From NCBI GenBank assembly GCA_002688155.1, contig NZCH01000118.1, forward strand, positions 1 through 12,722: a stretch of DNA of 12,722 bases. The letters run 5' to 3'. This DNA comes from Phycisphaerae bacterium. Lineage in GTDB: Bacteria > Planctomycetota > Phycisphaerae > Phycisphaerales > Phycisphaeraceae. Positions 7,077-12,722 of this stretch are shown one piece after another; positions within the stretch are counted from its first letter, which is position 1, and every line of letters begins with the position of its first letter. The position numbers and the translations under genes were made by a program. The notes under the pieces are model-generated. The model did no database searches, had not been told where the DNA came from, and saw nothing but the letters and a program-made list of their open reading frames with translations.

Positions 7077-7313
7077 ATGGAAAGTTCAACGACGATGCGA
7101 AAGATTACGCAGACCAAAGACGTAGACGGTCGGCCGCTGCGCAAGGGCGACACCGTCGCCACGCTCAGTGGTAACGTCACCGCCAAAGTCTGCGACCTGG
7201 CATCGGACGGCGGCATTACGTTCGTGTCCATTCGGCCGTCGCACCAGTCGTACGGTCGGGGCATCTGGCATGCGGCGGATCAGGTCCAGCGCATCGGTCA
7301 GGCAAGAGTGTGA
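7077..7313 (+). CDS. Small SH3/KOW-like barrel protein, function unknown
   Basis: A 78-residue soluble protein without signal peptide or membrane segment. After a short variable head it reads KDVDGRPLRKGDTVATLSG, then NVTAKVCDLASDGGITFVSI, then GRGIWHAADQVQRIG. Alternating short beta strands with G-x-P-L-x-x-G-D-x-V near the start and a polar turn before the last strand look like a small SH3-type barrel of the KOW kind, a fold used for binding RNA, DNA or protein. No specific family is recognised. Start at 7077 or at the in-frame ATG 7095 cannot be decided: AAGGAAAGG lies 12 bases before the first, and GGAAAG about 10 bases before the second. The gene is bounded by a divergent spacer and a strong terminator, so it is probably transcribed alone. 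Codon pattern and a clean fold-like pattern support it as real. Confidence 0.7.
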   Translation: MESSTTMRKITQTKDVDGRPLRKGDTVATLSGNVTAKVCDLASDGGITFVSIRPSHQSYGRGIWHAADQVQRIGQARV

Positions 7314-7330
7314 ACTCGCGGACTGCGAGT
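7314..7330 (+). repeat. Short perfect hairpin directly after the small gene
   Basis: ACTCGC and GCGAGT pair perfectly across a five-base loop (GGACT), beginning one base after the TGA at 7311-7313. There is no T run, so it is not a terminator by itself. It may protect the 3' end of the short transcript or be chance. Confidence 0.3.
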
Positions 7331-7398
7331 ACGTATAAACCAGTGCGTATCGCGGTCCGCAACAGGCTTCTCATTTCACGTTTCAGGATTTGTGCCTC

Positions 7399-7426
7399 GC
7401 CGGGACATTGGGTCCCGGCTTTTTTT
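7399..7426 (+). terminator. Rho-independent terminator
   Basis: A perfect eight-base GC-rich stem (GCCGGGAC with GTCCCGGC), a five-base loop ATTGG, and seven T residues directly after the stem. It lies 85 bases past the stop of the 78-residue gene and about 80 bases before the adaptor gene. It therefore ends the small gene's transcript and implies that the efflux operon has its own promoter in 7427-7508 or is reached by read-through. Confidence 0.9.
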
Positions 7427-7508
7427 GTGCACTTACCGTGTTCCCGGATGAGCGATCGCGTTAACATGTCGCGCTGTTGGCATTCGTCTGTCTCGTGGAA
7501 TACCAATC

Positions 7509-8702
7509 ATGGCCAAGTGCAATTTTCGACTGATCATCGCGGTTTGCGCAGTCACACTGCTTGGCGCGTCATTCGTGCCAACGCGCGCACAGGAGTCCGA
7601 CGAAGACCGCAAAGGTCCGCCCGGACCGCCGCCGGCGCTCGTGCATATCGCGCCGTTAACTCGCCGGACCGTGCAGGATCGGCTTGCAGTGATCGGCCGG
7701 CTGCAGGTTGTGCGCCGTTCAGTCGTCGCGTCTGAACGCAGCGGCAGGGTCACAGGTGTCTCGGTTGAGGAAGGTGACAAGGTCGTCGCGGCCAGAACGG
7801 TACTGGCGCAGATCGATGACACGTGGGCGCGGCTCGACCTGCGCGACGCCGAAGCGCAACTCGACCAGGCCAACGCACGGATCGATCAAACCAACGCTAA
7901 CCTGGAACAGGCGCAGCGTAACCGCGAGCGCATGGGGGGGCTGTACGAACAGCAAAGCGCCCAACTCAAGGAACTGCAGGACGCACAGACGCTGGTAAAA
8001 GTGGTCCAAGCCCGCCTCGCGGGTGACAAGGCGGCTGCGCAGGCCGCGCAGGTCCGCCTCGACCGCGTCAAGTCGGAGATGGACAAACTGACCATCCGCG
8101 CGCCGTTTGACGGAGCGGTCGTGCGCAAGATCATCGAAGTGGGCCAGTGGGCCCAGGAAGGCGCCGCGGTCGTAGAGGTGGTTTCGTGTGGCGCCATCGA
8201 CGCACAAGTCAATGTGCCTGAGGGACTGGTGAACCTTTTGAAGGTCGGCGACGACCTGGATATTTGGGTCGAACCGCTGGGGCGCACCGTGACGGGAAAA
8301 GTCACGGCTATCGTGCCTGAAGCGTCGACGGCAGCACGTACGTTTCCGGTCAAAGTCCGATTGGGCAACGCGGCAGGACAACTGATGGCCGGCATGAGCG
8401 TGCGGGCACGTGTGCCAACAGGGAAAAGCGTCGAAGCGCTGACCGCGCCGCGCGACGCAGTGCTGCGCACGGCGGACGGCACGGTCGTCTGGGTTGCAGC
8501 CGCCAGCCCGCACGGGCCCATGCCCGTCGCGCAACCCGTCCCGGTGCGCGTTCTGTTCGCCGTGGACGATCGGTACGTGATCGACCCGGCCCGCGCGGCG
8601 GTGATCGATGACGACGCGCAGGTCGTCATCGAAGGCGCTGAACGGCTGGTCCCGGGCCAACCGTTGATCGTGCAGGAACAGTCCACGGCGCGAAGTGAAT
8701 GA
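7509..8702 (+). CDS. RND efflux periplasmic adaptor (membrane fusion protein, HlyD/AcrA type)
   Basis: Links the inner-membrane RND pump to an outer-membrane channel. The 397 residues begin with a signal peptide (hydrophobic core about residues 8-22, likely cleavage after PTRA near 27; no lipobox cysteine follows). An acidic and proline-rich stretch comes next. The first lipoyl half is at about 60-105 (VASERSGRVTGVSVEEGDKV). A coiled-coil hairpin rich in Ala, Gln and Glu spans about 108-192. The second lipoyl half (TIRAPFDGAVVRKIIEVGQW) covers about 195-225, and beta-barrel and membrane-proximal parts complete the C-terminus (VKVGDDLDIWVEP replaced here by LKVGDDLDIWVEP; APRDAVLRTADG). The end overlaps the pump gene by four bases (ATGA), so the two are translationally coupled. 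The upstream ribosome-binding site is weak (GTGGAAT). The fairly short hairpin suits a TolC-like partner, which is not in the window. Substrate cannot be read from the sequence. Confidence 0.93.
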   Translation: MAKCNFRLIIAVCAVTLLGASFVPTRAQESDEDRKGPPGPPPALVHIAPLTRRTVQDRLAVIGRLQVVRRSVVASERSGRVTGVSVEEGDKVVAARTVLAQIDDTWARLDLRDAEAQLDQANARIDQTNANLEQAQRNRERMGGLYEQQSAQLKELQDAQTLVKVVQARLAGDKAAAQAAQVRLDRVKSEMDKLTIRAPFDGAVVRKIIEVGQWAQEGAAVVEVVSCGAIDAQVNVPEGLVNLLKVGDDLDIWVEPLGRTVTGKVTAIVPEASTAARTFPVKVRLGNAAGQLMAGMSVRARVPTGKSVEALTAPRDAVLRTADGTVVWVAAASPHGPMPVAQPVPVRVLFAVDDRYVIDPARAAVIDDDAQVVIEGAERLVPGQPLIVQEQSTARSE

Positions 8703-11700
8703 ATTACATCCGCTTCGCCATTTCGAACCCGGTCAAGGTAACCGTTGGCGTCCTGCTGATCGTTCTATTCGGCCTGCTCGCGGTGACCAGGATTCCGGTG
8801 CAACTGGTGCCGAATGTTGATCAGCCGGTCATCACGATCGAAACGCAGTGGACCGACGCCGATCCGGAAGAAATCGAGCGCGAGATCGTCCAGGAGCAGG
8901 AGGACACGCTCGACCGCGTCAGCGGCCTCAAGAAAATGACGGCGGTGGCCCAGCGCGGGCGGTGTGAGATCACGCTCGAGTTTTACATCACTACGGACAT
9001 CGACCGCGCGCGGCTGGAGGTTTCCGACCGGCTGCGCGAGGTGTCTGAGTACCCCGACGGTGTGGAAGAACCGGTCATCACCGTCGCCGACGCGGCAAGT
9101 CAAAACGCCATCGCCTGGCTGGTGATCACCAGTGACGACCCCGATTTTGATGTCGAAACCATCCGCGAAGAAGTTGAGGACGACATCAAGCCGTTCCTCG
9201 AACGCGTCGACGGCATCAGCCAGATCAATGTTTACGGTGGGCGTGATCGCGAACTTCACGTGCGCATAGACCCTCAAAAACTGGCGCAGCGCGGCATCAT
9301 GTTTACACAGCTTCGTGACGCACTGCGGTTCGAGAATGTCAATATCTCGGCGGGCAATATTCACGAAGGACGGATTGAACGGCAGATCCGCACGGTCGGC
9401 AAGTACGAGTCGCTGGACGACATTCGCCGAACGATCGTGGCGTACACGGACGGGGGGCCCGTAAGGGTGCGCGACTTGGGTGAAGTCGTGCTGACTTACG
9501 AGAAGCGGCGTGCGTTCGTGCGGTCGCGAGGGCAGCGCGCCATTGCGCTCAACGCCATTCGCGAGACCGGGTCCAACGTCATCACGGTCATGGATGAACT
9601 TCGGCGGCGGATCGGACAGGTCAACGAACGGATGCTGCCGAATATGGGGCCGAAGCTGACACTCGAGCAGGTCTACGACGAAACGGACTACATTCATTCG
9701 GCGATCAATCTGGTCTTGACGAACCTTTGGCTCGGTGGCGCGCTGGCGGTGGTGGCGCTGCTCACCTTCCTGCGGCGTATCCGGCCGACACTCATCGTAG
9801 TGCTGGCGATTCCAGTCTCGGTGATCGGAACGTTCGTCGTGATGACCGCCGCGGGACGGAACTTGAACGTCGTGAGCCTCGCGGGTCTGGCGTTCGCGGT
9901 GGGCATGGTCGTAGATAACGCAATCGTCGTGCTCGAGAACATTGATCGTCACCTTTCGATGGGCAAGGCGCCCGGCGAGGCGGCATACGACGCGGTGCAA
10001 GAGGTATGGGGAGCGATCGTCGCATCGACACTGACGACGCTGGCTGTATTCGTTCCGGTGTTGTTCATACAGGAAGAGGCGGGGCAACTGTTCCGCGATA
10101 TCGCACTGGCGATCTGTGCGGCCGTGACGCTGTCGTTGCTCGTAGCGGTGACGGTGATTCCGGCGGCGTCCGCCCGGTGGCTGCGGGTAGTCAAGCCCGA
10201 TCCCGGCATGCTGGTGCGTGTGGGCCGCGGGCTGTTGGGACTGACCTCGATCCTCGATCACGCGACGCGTGGTTACGCCGGGCTGGTGCACTGGCTCAGT
10301 GGGTCGGGCGCTGCGCGGATCATGCTGCGCGTCGGTGTTGTCGCGGTCTTTACCGTTGCGGCGGTCGGGTTGTCATGGCTGCTCATGCCGCCGACAACAT
10401 ACCTGCCCGGTGGCAACCGCAATCTGATCTTCGGCATCATGCTTACCCCACCGGCGTACAGCGTCACGCACCAGGAGCAGATCGCTCAACGCGTCGAGAC
10501 CAGGCTCAAACCGTACTGGCAAGCTCGGTCGTACGACGAAACAGCCGGTTTGCCCGCAGTGCTTCACCCGTGGACTCAGCAACCGATCGAGCACATCCCG
10601 CCAATCGACAACTTTTTTTTCGTCAGCTTCACGGGCACGATTTTTATGGGTGCGTCCAGTATTGATCCGGGCAACGTCAAGCCGCTGGAAGGACTGCTCA
10701 ACGCGGCGATGTCGCAGAACCCGGCAGCGCTGGCATTCGCGTTTCAACCATCGATTTTCGGGCGTGGCGTTGGATCGTCCACCGCGGTGGAACTGGACAT
10801 CGTCGGTACGGAATTGGACCAGGTGCGCGGCGCGGCGGCGGCGATGTTCATGCCGCTGATGGAAGAATACGGAAAAATCCGCCCGGATCCGGCGAACTTC
10901 AATCTCGCGGGGCCGGAGTTGCAGGTGCGTATCGATCGTGTGCGCGCGTCGGACATGAATGTCGATGTGTCTCAGCTTGGGTTGGGTGTGGCGGCGCTGG
11001 TCGACGGCACGGTTGTTGGTGAATATCAGCACCAGAACAAGCAGATCAACCTGCGTTTGATTCGCGACCCCAGCGTACCGCTGACGCCCGAGTCGCTGGC
11101 GAAGGTGCCGGTCGCCGTGCGTGGCCGGGACGGCGCGGTGAATCGCGTGCCACTGTCGTCGCTGGTGACGTTCGTCGATGCGCCCGCGGCGCAGCAAATT
11201 CGCCGCATCGAGAAACGCCGGGCGGTGACGATCACGATCGAGCCATCGGAAGACATTCCGCTGGAGCAGGCGATCGGCGACATTGAGCAAACGATTGCGG
11301 ACATCAGACAAACCGGAGCAATTGCGCCGGGCGTGGACGTGCGCCTGGCGGGCACGGCCGACAAACTCACCCAGGTGCGCCGTGCGCTGTTGGGCCAGTG
11401 GCGCGGCTGGACCGCACAAAGCCTCGAAGATGTGCTCACCAGCCGCGTGTGCATTGCACTGATCGTTGTGTTCTTGCTCATGGCGGCGCTGTTCGAAAGT
11501 TTCCTTTACCCGCTGGTGATCATGTTTTCCGTCCCGCTGGCGATGGGCGGCGGTTTCGGCGGTCTGGCGATCGTGCACCATTTTGATCCGGCGCAGAAAC
11601 TGGACGTGCTGACCATGCTCGGGTTCGTCATTCTGATCGGTGTGGTGGTGAACAACGCGATCCTTATCGTGCACCAGTCGCTGAACTTTTTGCGCGGGGA

Positions 11701-11965
11701 TGAACGGTCGGGTGCGAAGCCGCAAGCGGCACGTGATGCGATTCGTGAAGCGGTACGGACGCGTATTCGGCCGATCTTCATGACGACGCTCACCAGCGTC
11801 GCGGGCATGTTGCCGCTGGTGCTGCTGCCGGGCGCCGGTAGTGAGTTTTATCGCGGGCTGGGCAGCGTGGTCGTCGGGGGACTGATCGTGTCAACGCTGT
11901 TCACGCTCGTGGTCGTGCCGCTGTTGTTGAGTCTGGTGATGGATATGAGGTTGGGGCGGCCGTAG
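8699..11965 (+). CDS. RND efflux transporter, AcrB/MMPL superfamily permease
   Basis: Inner-membrane proton-driven pump of 1088 residues, within or slightly above the usual 1020-1080. It starts with the family N-terminus MNYIRFAISNPVKVTVGVLL, where the first membrane helix leads to RIPVQLVPNVDQP. First periplasmic half: about 40-335. Helices 2-6 with AGLAFAVGMVVDNAIVVLEN around D406. Helix 7 near 540-560 precedes YLPGGNRN and the second periplasmic half. Helices 8-12 include LMAALFESFLYPLVIMFSVP, IGVVVNNAILIV (N985-N986) and RIRPIFMTTLTSVAGMLPL. Compared with AcrB, D407 is kept, D408 is Asn and K940 is Asn, so the proton relay differs, as in several RND subgroups. It overlaps the adaptor gene by ATGA and forms a two-gene operon with it. 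No outer-membrane channel gene follows. A run of eight T (10613-10620) encodes part of NFFFV and could cause slippage. Multidrug or metal export cannot be told apart with certainty; the core resembles the HAE (organic) group more. Confidence 0.95.
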   Translation: MNYIRFAISNPVKVTVGVLLIVLFGLLAVTRIPVQLVPNVDQPVITIETQWTDADPEEIEREIVQEQEDTLDRVSGLKKMTAVAQRGRCEITLEFYITTDIDRARLEVSDRLREVSEYPDGVEEPVITVADAASQNAIAWLVITSDDPDFDVETIREEVEDDIKPFLERVDGISQINVYGGRDRELHVRIDPQKLAQRGIMFTQLRDALRFENVNISAGNIHEGRIERQIRTVGKYESLDDIRRTIVAYTDGGPVRVRDLGEVVLTYEKRRAFVRSRGQRAIALNAIRETGSNVITVMDELRRRIGQVNERMLPNMGPKLTLEQVYDETDYIHSAINLVLTNLWLGGALAVVALLTFLRRIRPTLIVVLAIPVSVIGTFVVMTAAGRNLNVVSLAGLAFAVGMVVDNAIVVLENIDRHLSMGKAPGEAAYDAVQEVWGAIVASTLTTLAVFVPVLFIQEEAGQLFRDIALAICAAVTLSLLVAVTVIPAASARWLRVVKPDPGMLVRVGRGLLGLTSILDHATRGYAGLVHWLSGSGAARIMLRVGVVAVFTVAAVGLSWLLMPPTTYLPGGNRNLIFGIMLTPPAYSVTHQEQIAQRVETRLKPYWQARSYDETAGLPAVLHPWTQQPIEHIPPIDNFFFVSFTGTIFMGASSIDPGNVKPLEGLLNAAMSQNPAALAFAFQPSIFGRGVGSSTAVELDIVGTELDQVRGAAAAMFMPLMEEYGKIRPDPANFNLAGPELQVRIDRVRASDMNVDVSQLGLGVAALVDGTVVGEYQHQNKQINLRLIRDPSVPLTPESLAKVPVAVRGRDGAVNRVPLSSLVTFVDAPAAQQIRRIEKRRAVTITIEPSEDIPLEQAIGDIEQTIADIRQTGAIAPGVDVRLAGTADKLTQVRRALLGQWRGWTAQSLEDVLTSRVCIALIVVFLLMAALFESFLYPLVIMFSVPLAMGGGFGGLAIVHHFDPAQKLDVLTMLGFVILIGVVVNNAILIVHQSLNFLRGDERSGAKPQAARDAIREAVRTRIRPIFMTTLTSVAGMLPLVLLPGAGSEFYRGLGSVVVGGLIVSTLFTLVVVPLLLSLVMDMRLGRP

Positions 11966-12023
11966 ATACCCAATGACATCGGTATTGAGGCTTCGTCATT
12001 TATTCGTCATTGTGCCTGGGTAT
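11966..12023 (+). repeat. Long imperfect hairpin with tandem TTCGTCATT repeats after the RND gene
   Basis: Starting at the base after the TAG stop, ATACCCAATGAC (11966-11977) can pair with GTCATT (12006-12011) and TGGGTAT (12017-12023), leaving a five-base bulge GTGCC. TTCGTCATT occurs twice (11992-12000 and 12003-12011), so the left arm could pair with either copy and form two alternative stems. No T run follows except TTTGG, so it is not a classical terminator. It could act as a transcript-end stabiliser or factor-dependent stop. Confidence 0.45.
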
Positions 12024-12232
12024 TTGGATATTTCGGCCACGACATCATGAACCGGATTCACCACTGCCCGTCCAATAAGGCCACAGATGCGCGCGGATCA
12101 CGCGACGTGCATTCGCGCCCGGTAATGAAAACATCAAATTGCAATGTACACGCACCGCCGCGCCGATATGTCGGTTGGTGTTTTAGCCGCACGGATGCGG
12201 ACACGCAGTCTCGCACAATCGGATGTTCAGCC

Positions 12233-12688
12233 ATGCAATCAGAGTTCGCAGCCGGCCCGACCCGCACTTATACACCACCGATCAACGCGCCGGCGCCCAG
12301 ACCGGGACGGAAATATTTTTCCGTCGATGAAGCCAACCGGTCACTACCGCTGGTTTCGCGCATCGTCAATGACATCATGCGCTGGTATCAGTCGGCGGTC
12401 GATACGCGGCACCAAATCGAGCAGCCGATCTCGCAGGAGCTGGAAGAGCAGTTGCGCAGCGACTACGAGCTCGCGATGGACCGGCTGAACCTGCTCATCG
12501 ACGAGCTTCAGCAGATCGGCGTCGAGTTGAAGGACTTTGAAAAAGGCCTGGTCGACTTTCCGGCGGTGCACCTGAACCGCGAGATCAGCCTGTGCTGGCA
12601 CTCGGGCGAGACAAACGTGCACACGTGGCACGAAGTCGACGCCGGCTATGCCGGTCGGCAGGACGTGACGATGCTATTGGGCAATTGA
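12233..12688 (+). CDS. DUF2203 family protein
   Basis: A cytoplasmic protein of 151 residues without known biochemical role. A disordered proline-rich head (about 1-26) is followed by KYFSVDEANRSLPLVSRIVN, the family opening, then a long helical stretch (about 40-97) that probably forms a helical hairpin. The conserved C-terminal block is GVELKDFEKGLVDFP (96-110), ISLCWHSGE (118-126) and WHEVDAGYAGRQ (132-143). These motifs are what I recognise as DUF2203. The frame extends upstream to an ATG at 12047, but that extension (MNRIHHCPSNKATDARGSRD...) is rich in Cys, His and Arg and unlike the family, so ATG 12233 is preferred; a weak GGATG lies ten bases before it. Conserved His, Cys and Asp residues leave a metal-binding or hydrolytic role open, but no function should be assumed. 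It is separated from the RND operon by about 270 bases and a hairpin and is probably its own transcript. Confidence 0.85.
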   Translation: MQSEFAAGPTRTYTPPINAPAPRPGRKYFSVDEANRSLPLVSRIVNDIMRWYQSAVDTRHQIEQPISQELEEQLRSDYELAMDRLNLLIDELQQIGVELKDFEKGLVDFPAVHLNREISLCWHSGETNVHTWHEVDAGYAGRQDVTMLLGN

Positions 12689-12722
12689 GCAGGTGAGGCG
12701 CCACTCGTCCGTCACAGGGTTC

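Noticed and set aside
7719..8660. Minus-strand open frame of 313 codons inside the adaptor gene
   Set aside because: Covers almost exactly the recognised adaptor on the other strand and shows no protein-like motifs.
8765..10291. Minus-strand open frame of 508 codons inside the RND gene
   Set aside because: Antisense of an intact, clearly recognised gene. The product is rich in His, Arg and Asp and lacks any family motif, as expected from the mirror of GC-rich codons.
10373..11725. Minus-strand open frame of 450 codons inside the RND gene
   Set aside because: Same antisense effect; dominated by His, Arg and Gln with no domain.
12047..12232. Upstream extension of the DUF2203 frame
   Set aside because: The extra 62 residues are rich in Cys, His, Arg and Thr and unlike the family N-terminus; ATG 12233 fits the family length.

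Overview
The window is GC-rich bacterial chromosomal DNA. Signal peptides, an RND efflux pump and a periplasmic adaptor point to a Gram-negative (diderm) cell. The pump's style (YLPGGNRN after the first periplasmic-half junction, VDNAIVV and VVNNAILIV in the core) and the large fused AmmeMemoRadiSam protein would suit Planctomycetota or a related group. That assignment is a guess from memory, not something the sequence proves. No rRNA, tRNA, CRISPR array or insertion sequence was seen.

Left half, minus strand. From 1862 down to the window edge lies a ferric-iron type ABC importer: a substrate-binding protein (837-1862), then the N-terminal half of a two-part permease that runs off the window. 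Next, on the plus strand, is a broken remnant of an AbiEii-like nucleotidyltransferase (about 1980-2343). Then come ndk (2388-2846, minus), a spacer with a palindrome and a possible 38-residue membrane peptide (2847-3318), and a single 1130-residue gene (3319-6711, minus). This last gene fuses all three partners of the AmmeMemoRadiSam system: the radical SAM enzyme, AMMECR1 and Memo. It also carries an unassigned region of about 180 residues between the AMMECR1 and Memo parts.

Right half, plus strand. After a divergent spacer of 365 bases with a perfect TATAAT for the minus-strand fusion gene, there is a 78-residue SH3/KOW-like small protein and a textbook intrinsic terminator. A two-gene efflux operon follows: adaptor 7509-8702 and RND pump 8699-11965, joined by an ATGA overlap. 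Then comes a long imperfect hairpin, and last a DUF2203 protein (12233-12688).

The best candidate for an under-described system is the one-polypeptide AmmeMemoRadiSam fusion. Fusing the three parts fixes their stoichiometry and argues that they act on one substrate. A ribosome-binding-like site and ATG sit exactly at the Memo boundary, which suggests either a fossil gene junction or an internal start that makes free Memo.
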